DNA of 34,815 bases, taken from an uncultured Flavobacteriales bacterium. Its GTDB lineage: Bacteria > Bacteroidota > Bacteroidia > Flavobacteriales > Schleiferiaceae. The notes under the pieces are model-generated. The model worked only from the letters and a program-made list of their open reading frames with translations, was not told where the DNA came from and searched no databases. Below are positions 18,997 to 27,034 of this stretch, piece by piece. The stretch is taken from the NCBI GenBank assembly GCA_950073045.1, contig CATMQD010000008.1:1-34815 (forward strand), read 5' to 3'. Position 1 is the first letter of the stretch; every line of letters begins with the position of its first letter. Both the position numbers and the translations under genes were made by a program.

Positions 18997-19818
18997 ATGG
19001 ACCGTATCGAAATTAAGGTCTTAGCCTACGACGCCATTTTAGCCGCTATTGAAGCAGGCAAGGAAATTCTAGATGTGTATGAAAATACCTTTGAAGTTGA
19101 ATATAAAGATGATAAGTCGCCTTTAACTATTGCCGATAAACGAGCGCATCAGAAAATCGTGCACATGCTTAAGGAGACTGGAATTCCAGTATTAAGCGAA
19201 GAAGGACGGGAACTTGCGTACAGCGAGCGTAAAGATTGGCAACTTTTGTGGGTTGTAGACCCATTAGATGGCACCAAAGAGTTTATTAAGCAAAATGGGG
19301 AGTTTACCGTTAACATTGCCTTAATCGAAAAGGGTAGTCCTATAATGGGCGTAGTTTATGTTCCCGTAGATGAAACCCTATATGTAGGTGCACCCGAATT
19401 TGGTGCTTACAGAATTGACAAGGCTGCACATATTACAGATACCGATAATTTAGAGGACTGGATGGCCAAAGGTGTTTCCTTGCCTGAAAAACAAGATCGT
19501 CCCTACACAATGGTGGGTAGTCGTTCACATATGAGCGATGAAACTGCTGCCTTCTTTGACGAAGTGCGTCGTGATTATCCCGATTCTGAAGTAATCAGTA
19601 GAGGCTCTAGCCTTAAAATTTGCATGGTTGCAGAAGGGTCAGCTGATGTTTATCCACGTTTTGCTCCTACCATGGAGTGGGATACGGCAGCCGGACATGC
19701 TTTAGCGAAAGGTGCTGGTTTTGAGATCTATCAGGCAAAAAATGATGGCGAACCCTTGCAATACAATAAGGAGGATTTACTAAATCCTTGGTTTATCGTT
19801 AAAAAGCCACTTAGTTAG
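18997..19818 (+). CDS. cysQ: 3'(2'),5'-bisphosphate nucleotidase CysQ
   Basis: DDKSPLTIADKRAHQ, VVDPLDGTKEFIKQNGEFTVNIALIEKGSPIMGVVYVP, TMEWDTAAGHALAKGAG. Start moved from 18949 to ATG 18997 since the extension lies in the terminator. Confidence 0.92.
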   Translation: MDRIEIKVLAYDAILAAIEAGKEILDVYENTFEVEYKDDKSPLTIADKRAHQKIVHMLKETGIPVLSEEGRELAYSERKDWQLLWVVDPLDGTKEFIKQNGEFTVNIALIEKGSPIMGVVYVPVDETLYVGAPEFGAYRIDKAAHITDTDNLEDWMAKGVSLPEKQDRPYTMVGSRSHMSDETAAFFDEVRRDYPDSEVISRGSSLKICMVAEGSADVYPRFAPTMEWDTAAGHALAKGAGFEIYQAKNDGEPLQYNKEDLLNPWFIVKKPLS

Positions 19819-19830
19819 AACCATTCTATT

Positions 19831-19861
19831 TTGTTTGGGCGGGCTGTGAAGTGTATTTTTG
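19831..19861 (+). promoter_or_regulatory. Putative promoter of ctaB-cox3 operon
   Basis: TTG (19831-19833), 20-nt spacer, TATTTTTG (19854-19861), matching the Bacteroidota consensus. Confidence 0.6.
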
Positions 19862-19878
19862 CGGCCCAAACAAGCCCA

Positions 19879-20781
19879 TTGAACAGCACACCAGAAATCA
19901 AAGCACAAGAATCTAGCTTTAGCCAAAAGGCTTCGGCCATTATGGAGCTTACCAAGGCACGCCTCAATATGAGTGTAGTGTATTCGGCCTTGGCAGGATA
20001 TTTCTTGGGAGCGAATGAAGTTTCCTTCTGGAATATCATTGCCTTAGCTTTTGGTGGATATTTGGTAGTAGGCGCCGCAAATGGTTTTAATCAAGTAATT
20101 GAGAAGAACCGTGATGCGCTCATGGACCGAACTAAAAATCGTCCACTTCCGTCTGGCAGATTGAAAGTCTCGGAGGCGATGTTGGCCTCTTCTATTATGG
20201 CCTTTGTGGGGCTTATTTTGTTGTATTACATCAACCCTTTAACCCTGGGTTTTGGTGCCTTTGCGCTTTTTGTTTACGTATTAGTTTACACACCGCTTAA
20301 AGCCCGCGGACCAATTGCCGTGTTTGTAGGCGCTTTCCCGGGTGCTATTCCGGCACTTTTAGGATGGGTGGCCGCTACTGGCGATTTTGCCATTGAGCCG
20401 GGAACTTTATTCGCAATACAGTTTTTGTGGCAGTTCTCTCACTTTTGGGCTATTGCCTGGATTGCAGATGACGATTACAAAAAAGCAGATTATGTGCTCT
20501 TACCTTCAGGGAATAGAGATGGTAAAAGTGCCTTGCAAATTCTGATTTACACCTTTTTCCTTATCCTGGTAAGTTTATTACCCGCATTTGGCTTAAGTGG
20601 CAGTCTAAGTCTCTCAATTGTAGGGATCGTAATTACTGCACTCTTAGGTGCGGCCTTTATGTACTTTGCTTGGAATTTATATCGTGAAAGAAGTATTCCA
20701 TCTGCTCGAAAGCTGATGATATATAGTATTATCTACCTGCCTTTGCTGCAACTTTTACTGGTGATTGATAAATATATTTAG
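19879..20781 (+). CDS. ctaB: Protoheme IX farnesyltransferase (heme O synthase)
   Basis: NGFNQVIEKNRDALMDRTKNRPLPSGRL, LVYTPLKARGPIAVFVGAFPGAIPALLGW, FLWQFSHFWAIAW. The ORF-track TTG at 19831 coincides with the promoter -33; TTG 19879 is preferred. Confidence 0.93.
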   Translation: MNSTPEIKAQESSFSQKASAIMELTKARLNMSVVYSALAGYFLGANEVSFWNIIALAFGGYLVVGAANGFNQVIEKNRDALMDRTKNRPLPSGRLKVSEAMLASSIMAFVGLILLYYINPLTLGFGAFALFVYVLVYTPLKARGPIAVFVGAFPGAIPALLGWVAATGDFAIEPGTLFAIQFLWQFSHFWAIAWIADDDYKKADYVLLPSGNRDGKSALQILIYTFFLILVSLLPAFGLSGSLSLSIVGIVITALLGAAFMYFAWNLYRERSIPSARKLMIYSIIYLPLLQLLLVIDKYI

Positions 20782-20783
20782 AC

Positions 20784-21362
20784 GTGGGAAAATTAACTGC
20801 TGCAGAAAAGAGAAAGGTCCAAATGCCACTTTTGTGGATTGGCCTTGCCAGTATTTTGATGACCTTCGCTGGTTTAACAAGTGGCTATATCGTTAGTCGG
20901 TCAGCCTTATCGGCAGAGAATCGCTGGTTAGAATTTGCCTTGCCTCAAGAATTTCTATACGCTACTATTGTAATTGTTATCAGTAGTGCAACCATGTACC
21001 TAGCGGCCCAAAGCTTAAAAAAGAATTTGATTTCCAGAGCTGGTGGCCTTACTCTAATCAGTTTATTACTAGGAATTAGCTTCTTGGTTTTACAAATTAA
21101 AGGAGCACAGGACCTAGTAGATAGAGGTATGTTTTTTACCGGTGGCAACTCCGCAAGTAGCTGGGTTTATGTTATCGCTGGTTTACATTGGCTTCACGTT
21201 GTTTCCGGTATTATTGTTTTACTTTATACCTGGTATCGCACCGCAATATTAAAGGTTCATTCCGCCACCGATCATCAAGGATTTGCTGTAAGTGCACTTT
21301 ACTGGCATTTCCTCGACGCTCTCTGGCTCGGATTGTACCTATTTTTATTTTTTTATCGCTAA
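20784..21362 (+). CDS. Cytochrome c oxidase subunit III family protein (short paralogue)
   Basis: 192 aa, 5 TM; GGNSASSWVYVIAGLHWLHVVSGIIVLLY...ALYWHFLDALWLGLYLFLFF. GTG start. Confidence 0.88.
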   Translation: MGKLTAAEKRKVQMPLLWIGLASILMTFAGLTSGYIVSRSALSAENRWLEFALPQEFLYATIVIVISSATMYLAAQSLKKNLISRAGGLTLISLLLGISFLVLQIKGAQDLVDRGMFFTGGNSASSWVYVIAGLHWLHVVSGIIVLLYTWYRTAILKVHSATDHQGFAVSALYWHFLDALWLGLYLFLFFYR

Positions 21363-21382
21363 ACTTGCAAAAATTTTAATGC

Positions 21383-22342
21383 ATGGCTAACGGAGCTGCT
21401 TTAGAACAAAACACGACCGCCATTTGGGGCGGAGGACGCCAACCATTCGGCGTTAGCTATGGCAAAATGATGATGTGGTTCTTCCTATTGTCAGATGCCC
21501 TTACCTTTTCCGGTTTCCTAACCGCGATGGGTTTGTATCGTTTTAAGTTTGAAACAACTTGGCCGGTGGCAGAGGATGTCTTCACCCACTTCCCCTTCCT
21601 ACACGGAGAGCATCCCTTGCTTTTTGTGGCCTTGATGACTTTCATCCTTATCCTTAGTTCTGTAACCATGGTAATGGCGGTTAATGCCGGCCATAAAATG
21701 AACACCAAAGGAGTAACCCTCTGGCTTGGCTTAACCATCGTTGGTGGCTTTACCTTCTTGGGTTCACAGGCTTGGGAGTGGTATCACTTCATTCATGGCG
21801 ATAAAGGAGCAGTAATTCTTCAGGATAATACTGTGATGTATGTAACTCCTATTGAAGGCGTGAAAGCTGGAGAGATTATTAGCATTTACGAGCTCATTAC
21901 CGGCCAAGAGAAGCCTCATGGTGATCATTCTGAATTTCAAACTGCGGATATGATTGCAGCCTTTGGACTAAATGAAAACATGACTTTACGTATGCCTGGT
22001 AAAGGTGTGCAAGATGAAGCTACTGGAAAAGCTACTCCTATCACCCTTAGTCGCGCCGAAGCCTTAAGCAAAATGAAGAACGCAAAAGTTCTTCAAGGAG
22101 CGGGAATGCAAGCTAATGAGTACGGAAATGTATTGTTTGCCGACTTCTTCTTCTTTGTAACCGGTTTCCACGGAACTCACGTATTCTCAGGTGTAGTACT
22201 TAACATCATCATTTTCATTAATGTATTAATGGGTACTTACGAGCGTCGTGGACATTATGAAATGGTTGAAAAGGTTGGTTTGTACTGGCACTTTGTAGAC
22301 CTTGTATGGGTATTCGTATTTACCTTCTTCTATCTAGTTTAA
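21383..22342 (+). CDS. Cytochrome c oxidase subunit III (long paralogue with ~110-aa insertion)
   Basis: MMMWFFLLSDALTFSGFL, LGSQAWEWYHFIH, TGFHGTHVFSGVVLNIIIF, VGLYWHFVDLVWVFVFTFFYLV. Confidence 0.92.
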   Translation: MANGAALEQNTTAIWGGGRQPFGVSYGKMMMWFFLLSDALTFSGFLTAMGLYRFKFETTWPVAEDVFTHFPFLHGEHPLLFVALMTFILILSSVTMVMAVNAGHKMNTKGVTLWLGLTIVGGFTFLGSQAWEWYHFIHGDKGAVILQDNTVMYVTPIEGVKAGEIISIYELITGQEKPHGDHSEFQTADMIAAFGLNENMTLRMPGKGVQDEATGKATPITLSRAEALSKMKNAKVLQGAGMQANEYGNVLFADFFFFVTGFHGTHVFSGVVLNIIIFINVLMGTYERRGHYEMVEKVGLYWHFVDLVWVFVFTFFYLV

Positions 22343-22363
22343 TCTTATTTAGCACCTTATATC

Positions 22364-22720
22364 ATGTCCGATAATAACGCATATCCAAGCGAGCATCACG
22401 AAAGCCCAGAAGGCACCAAGTGGATCTGGAAGGTATTCTGGATTCTATTAATCGTGACTACTGTAGAGGTAGTGCTCGGTATCATTAAGCCAGAAGCGCT
22501 AACCGATACCCACTTATTAGGAACCTCATTATTAAACATCATCTTTATTGTTCTTACCATTGGTAAAGCATATTACATCGTTGCCGAGTTTATGCACTTA
22601 GGTCACGAGCGTAAAAACTTTATCTGGGTAATTACCTTACCAATTGTTATCCTTATTCCTTACTTAACCTTCATCTTACTAACTGAAGGTGGGTACTTGA
22701 ATACCATGATGAACATGTAA
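22364..22720 (+). CDS. Cytochrome c oxidase subunit IV family (prokaryotic caa3 type) protein
   Basis: 118 aa, 3 TM helices, WKVFWILLIVTTVEVVLGI...YYIVAEFMHLGHERKNFIWVI, directly after cox3. Confidence 0.85.
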   Translation: MSDNNAYPSEHHESPEGTKWIWKVFWILLIVTTVEVVLGIIKPEALTDTHLLGTSLLNIIFIVLTIGKAYYIVAEFMHLGHERKNFIWVITLPIVILIPYLTFILLTEGGYLNTMMNM

Positions 22721-23469
22721 TGGCAACAAAATCTTCAATAACGAAGGCAGTACTAATTTCAGTTTTAGTACTGCCTTCGGTGCTTTATTTCGTCTTTGTT
22801 TATGGCGCAGAAGGCAACTTCTTCCAAACCTTAGATTACGTAGGGCCTAAAACAATTGTAGAAAAAGAAGTGGATGGCGAATTAGTGCCCGACACCCTGC
22901 ATTATTCCATTCCCCCTTTCGAATTCCGTACCCAGGATGATACCCTCTTGAGCTCCGAGGAAATGAAGGGGAAAATTTATGTAGCTAACTTTTTCTTTAG
23001 CACTTGCCCTACGGTTTGCCCCGCCATGAACTATAATGTTCAACAGGTGCAAGATCGTTTTTTAGGTTACGAGCATATCTATTTCTTATCCTTCACGGTA
23101 GATCCAGAGCATGATAGCGTACCCGTTTTGAAGGCTTATGAGCAGAAAATTGGCGCAGAATCTGGACGATGGTTTTTCCTAACCGGAGAAAAGGAGGAAC
23201 TTTATAAAACAGCTTCCGACTTTTTCCTTTCCGCACAAGTGGATTCGGCAGCTGCCGGTGGATTCTTACATTCAGAGAATCTAGTTTTAGTAGACTGGGA
23301 AGGTCGAATTCGTAGTCGCAGAGATGAACAAGGTAACCTTAAGGCGGTTTATTCTGGTACTTCACCGGTGGAGGTGAACGACCTAAAAGATGATATAAAG
23401 ATTCTGATAGCGGAGTACGAAAAAACCAAATCGGTGAACGAGTACAAAGCTTCTAAAGCAGATAAGTGA
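22720..23469 (+). CDS. SCO1/SenC/PrrC copper chaperone for cytochrome oxidase assembly
   Basis: Copper-binding CxxxC (FFFSTCPTVCPAMNYNVQQVQ), SFTVDPEHDSVPVLKAYEQKIG, distal His in GGFLHSENLVLVDWEGRIR. Confidence 0.93.
   Translation: MATKSSITKAVLISVLVLPSVLYFVFVYGAEGNFFQTLDYVGPKTIVEKEVDGELVPDTLHYSIPPFEFRTQDDTLLSSEEMKGKIYVANFFFSTCPTVCPAMNYNVQQVQDRFLGYEHIYFLSFTVDPEHDSVPVLKAYEQKIGAESGRWFFLTGEKEELYKTASDFFLSAQVDSAAAGGFLHSENLVLVDWEGRIRSRRDEQGNLKAVYSGTSPVEVNDLKDDIKILIAEYEKTKSVNEYKASKADK
22742..22779. repeat. Perfect 15-bp inverted repeat (8-nt loop) within the 5' end of the SCO gene
   Basis: cgaaggcagtactaa (22742-22756) - tttcagtt - ttagtactgccttcg (22765-22779). Confidence 0.95.
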
Positions 23470-24029
23470 TGGGAGAAATTCGTGAATTGAAAACGGCTAA
23501 CCGAAAATCCGACCGGGTGGCCATTCCCGTGATAATAGTTTTATCCGTTCTGGTGCCTGTAGCCGTGGCCTTATTGATTTTATTTCCAGACACCTTTAAA
23601 GCGGATATGGGAATAGAACGTAGCACGCTACCCGCATTTCACGCTATTTTAAATGGCACCACCGCTTTCTTACTATTACTGGGTCTATTCTTTATTATGC
23701 GAAAGAATATTGCGGCTCACCGTTTTTCAATGATGGCTGCTTTTGGTCTATCGGCCGTATTCTTAGTTTCCTATGTTATTAGCAAGCTTAATGCAGATCC
23801 TATCCCTTACGGGGGAGAAGGCTTTTTACGAGGATTGTATTTCTTTATCCTCATTTCTCATATTCTTTTAAGTGTTCCGGTGCTACCCTTGGCCATGCTA
23901 GCTATTTACCGAGGATTTACCCAGGAGTATGCTCGTCATCGAAAATTGGTACGATATACATTCCCTATCTGGCTATATGTAGCAGTTACTGGTGTTCTGG
24001 TATATTTATTCATGCAACCCTATTATTAG
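23466..24029 (+). CDS. DUF420 family membrane protein
   Basis: Four or more TM helices; STLPAFHAILNGTTAFLLLLGLFFIMRKNIAAHRFSMMAAF...SHILLSVPVLPLAMLAIYRGF; follows SCO in the cox assembly cluster. Confidence 0.88.
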   Translation: MMGEIRELKTANRKSDRVAIPVIIVLSVLVPVAVALLILFPDTFKADMGIERSTLPAFHAILNGTTAFLLLLGLFFIMRKNIAAHRFSMMAAFGLSAVFLVSYVISKLNADPIPYGGEGFLRGLYFFILISHILLSVPVLPLAMLAIYRGFTQEYARHRKLVRYTFPIWLYVAVTGVLVYLFMQPYY

Positions 24030-24030
24030 T

Positions 24031-24279
24031 ATGAAGCTTCAAAAACTACTTCTTAGTCTGGCCTTTATTTTTCTCTTTAGCCTTTCGGCTGATGCGCAAT
24101 GTGCTATGTGTAAAGCGGTTGCAGAGTCAGGAACCAAAGCTGGTAGTACCATGGCAACGGGCCTCAATGGCGGAATTTTATACCTTATGATTTTTCCGTA
24201 TTTGATTCTTACCGGGCTTGGGATTGCCTTTTATCGCCATAAAAAAGCACAAAGCACGGAAGCCACGCCGGAAGAATAG
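24031..24279 (+). CDS. Small secreted/membrane protein with N-terminal CAMC motif and C-terminal TM helix (uncharacterised)
   Basis: ATG 24031, 1 nt after the DUF420 stop. Signal peptide ...LFSLSADA then QCAMCKAVAESGTKAGSTMATGLNGGILYLMIFPYLILTGLGIAFYRHKK. Confidence 0.85.
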   Translation: MKLQKLLLSLAFIFLFSLSADAQCAMCKAVAESGTKAGSTMATGLNGGILYLMIFPYLILTGLGIAFYRHKKAQSTEATPEE

Positions 24280-24289
24280 CGCGAAAAAC

Positions 24290-24297
24290 TATCTTTG
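24290..24297 (+). promoter_or_regulatory. Putative -7 element (TATCTTTG) for the tolC-like/hlyD-like operon
   Basis: Matches TAnnTTTG, 31 nt upstream of ATG 24329; no clear -33 TTG. Confidence 0.45.
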
Positions 24298-24328
24298 TAG
24301 GGCTACTTGAACGGGTCAATTCCCTACT

Positions 24329-25759
24329 ATGCAAAAGTCTATTTCTGCCTTAGTCCTATTTCTACTTACTACCCAGCTTAGTTTTGGGCAAGTTCCCTTA
24401 CCTGAAATTTGGACTTTACAAGACTGCGTTAATCACGCATTCGAAAACAATATTACCGTTGAACAAGCCAGGTTAAGAGCCGAAATTGCTCGTAATAATC
24501 TGCAAACTGCTCGTTACGATTACCTCCCCAATTTAAGTTTGGGTAATAATATATTCTGGAATTTTGGTCTTAACATTGACCCGGTAACTAACCAGATTTC
24601 TAGGGATTCACGTCAAACCGTAAATTTCCAACTAAGCTCTAATTGGACCCTCTATAATGGAGGTGCCAAGTACAATACCATTGCACAGAGAAATCACGAT
24701 TTAAAGGCTGCCCAATATGATTATGAGGCCGCACGAAATGACATTGGCTTAATGGTGGCTTCGGCCTACCTTCAAATTTTGCTTAATAAAGAAATCGCGG
24801 CCGTAGCGCGGGAGCAAGTACGCATCACCAATCTACAAGTGGGCCGAACCGATAAACTGGTAAAGGCGGGTACCCTTCCTGAGGGCGAACGCCTGCAACT
24901 AGAAGCACAATTAGCCCGCGATCAACAAAACCTCATTGCCAGTGAAAATGCAGTAATGATTAGCCGATTGCAATTGGCCAATTTATTACAGCTCCAAGAT
25001 CCTGCAGACTTTGAGGTAGGTAGTCCACAATTAACATTACCCGATTCTTCAATTTTGGAACGACCCGCAGCCAATGTATATCAAGTGGCCGTAGACCGTC
25101 AACCCAATATTCGTGCGGCAGAAATGCGTGTTTTATCTGGTGAAGAAGCCATTGATGTGGCCTACAGTGGCTATTTGCCAACGGTAAGCTTAATTGGTCA
25201 AGTGGCCACAAACTATTCCGACCAAATTCCAAACATAAATGGAAGCTCAACGCAGATTTTACCTTTTGGTTTTGTGCAGGGTACCGGTCAAAGAGTCGTG
25301 GTACCTCAGGAAGTCCCAATACAAAACGGAATTAAGCCTTTTAACGACCAGGTATCCGATAACTTAAACGAAGTGGTGGGCGTAAGTTTAAGCATCCCGC
25401 TTTTTAGCAGAAGAGCAGTGGCCAATAACTTGCAAAACGCTAAGATAAACGCCGATATCAATCGTCTGAATTTAGAGCAGGTAAAGAACGATTTGCGGCA
25501 AACTATCTTCCAAGCGCATAATGATGCCCGAGCGGCCAAATTGCAATTTGAGGCTGCACAAAAGTCGGTAGATGCGAATAGTAAGGCCTTCGATTATGCG
25601 CGCCAACGTTTTGAAGTTGGAGCCCTAAACCAAGTAGATTTTGAAACGGCTAAGAACAATTTGGCCTCTGCACAATCTCAATATGCTCAGGCCAAATACG
25701 ATTATATCTTTAAAATCAAGGTCCTCGAGTTTTACCTAAGCAACCAAGTAATCCTGTAA
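24329..25759 (+). CDS. TolC family outer membrane efflux protein
   Basis: Signal peptide; WTLQDCVNHAFENNITVEQARLRAEIARNNLQTARYDYLPNLSLG; coiled-coil repeats; FDYARQRFEVGALNQVDFETAKNNLASAQSQYAQAKYDYIFKIKVLEFY. Confidence 0.93.
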   Translation: MQKSISALVLFLLTTQLSFGQVPLPEIWTLQDCVNHAFENNITVEQARLRAEIARNNLQTARYDYLPNLSLGNNIFWNFGLNIDPVTNQISRDSRQTVNFQLSSNWTLYNGGAKYNTIAQRNHDLKAAQYDYEAARNDIGLMVASAYLQILLNKEIAAVAREQVRITNLQVGRTDKLVKAGTLPEGERLQLEAQLARDQQNLIASENAVMISRLQLANLLQLQDPADFEVGSPQLTLPDSSILERPAANVYQVAVDRQPNIRAAEMRVLSGEEAIDVAYSGYLPTVSLIGQVATNYSDQIPNINGSSTQILPFGFVQGTGQRVVVPQEVPIQNGIKPFNDQVSDNLNEVVGVSLSIPLFSRRAVANNLQNAKINADINRLNLEQVKNDLRQTIFQAHNDARAAKLQFEAAQKSVDANSKAFDYARQRFEVGALNQVDFETAKNNLASAQSQYAQAKYDYIFKIKVLEFYLSNQVIL

Positions 25760-25762
25760 ACC

Positions 25763-27031
25763 ATGAGCAAGACTTTAAAAATCATCCTAATAGCGGTAGT
25801 ACTGCTTATTATTTTCTTGGTGATTGGCAAACAGGCGGGCTGGCTAGGTAAAGAGGAAGGGCTTGCAGTAGAATTCGGGACGGTAGAGAAAATGACCATC
25901 ACCGAAACGGTGGTAGCCAGCGGAAAAATTCAACCAGAAGTGGAAGTGAAAATTTCCGCCGAAGTTTCGGGCGAAATAATCGAATTACCCTTTAAAGAAG
26001 GCGCCGCGGTTAAAAGGGGCGACCTTTTGGTGAAGATAAATCCTGACTTATTTGTAGCCGCAGTAAATCGCAGCCTGGCATCAGTTAATACGGCTAAAGC
26101 GGCCTTAGCTTCCTCTAAAGCTCAATTTTTAGAAGCCGAAAGGAATTATAATCGTAATCAAAGCTTACATAATGATGGTGTAATTAGCGATGCTGATTTT
26201 GATGCTATCAAACGTGCCTACCAAGTAGCGCAATTAGGGGTAGAAAGTGCCAAATACCAATTGCAAAGTGCGGAAGCTACCTTACAAGAAGCGCGCGATA
26301 ACTTGTCCAGAACTACCATTTACGCTCCCATGGATGGTACCATCAGCATGCTAAACTCGGAAGTGGGCGAGCGTGTTGTGGGAACCGCTCAAATGACCGG
26401 TACCGAAATCTTACGGGTGGCAAACCTCGATTTAATGGAGGTTTTAGTGGAAGTGAACGAAAATGATATCATTCAAGTGGAATTGGGTGACACGGCCCTA
26501 ATTGAAGTGGACGCCTACCTGAATAAAGAGTTTAAAGGCGAGGTTACAGAAATTGCTAACTCTGCCAATTTACAAGGTACCTCCATCGACCAGGTTACTA
26601 ATTTCGAGGTGAAGGTGAGAATCTTAAAGTCCACCTATGCCTCTTTGATGAAAGATTCTACCATGAGTCCTTTTCGTCCTGGTATGACCGCCTCTTTAGA
26701 TATTCTTACCGATCGTAAGCAGGGAGTACTGGCGGTACCCATTCAAGCGGTAACTACCAGAGCGGACACTTCGGATGTTCCAGAATACAAGCGAAAGAAG
26801 GAGACAGATGTAGATGATGATGAAATCTTCGAAATTGTATTCGTGAATAATGGAGGTGAAGCTGAATTACGGGTGGTGGAAACCGGAATTCAGGATGATG
26901 AAAATATTGTGATATTATCTGGGCTACAAGAAGGAGAGGAGATTATTACTGGTCCTTGGTCGGCAGTTTCTAAAACGCTAAGACCTAATTCTAAAATCCG
27001 AGCTAAGGAAGATCAACCTGAAGAGGAATAA
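25763..27031 (+). CDS. Efflux periplasmic adaptor subunit (HlyD/MacA-like)
   Basis: TM anchor, lipoyl/barrel-sandwich KISAEVSGEIIELPFKEGAAVKRGDLLVKINPD, coiled coil, TTIYAPMDGTISMLNSEVGERVVG. Confidence 0.92.
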   Translation: MSKTLKIILIAVVLLIIFLVIGKQAGWLGKEEGLAVEFGTVEKMTITETVVASGKIQPEVEVKISAEVSGEIIELPFKEGAAVKRGDLLVKINPDLFVAAVNRSLASVNTAKAALASSKAQFLEAERNYNRNQSLHNDGVISDADFDAIKRAYQVAQLGVESAKYQLQSAEATLQEARDNLSRTTIYAPMDGTISMLNSEVGERVVGTAQMTGTEILRVANLDLMEVLVEVNENDIIQVELGDTALIEVDAYLNKEFKGEVTEIANSANLQGTSIDQVTNFEVKVRILKSTYASLMKDSTMSPFRPGMTASLDILTDRKQGVLAVPIQAVTTRADTSDVPEYKRKKETDVDDDEIFEIVFVNNGGEAELRVVETGIQDDENIVILSGLQEGEEIITGPWSAVSKTLRPNSKIRAKEDQPEEE

Positions 27032-27034
27032 GTC

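Noticed and set aside
24960-25319. 119-aa minus-strand ORF in the tolC-like gene
   Set aside because: Antisense shadow of a well-supported coding frame.
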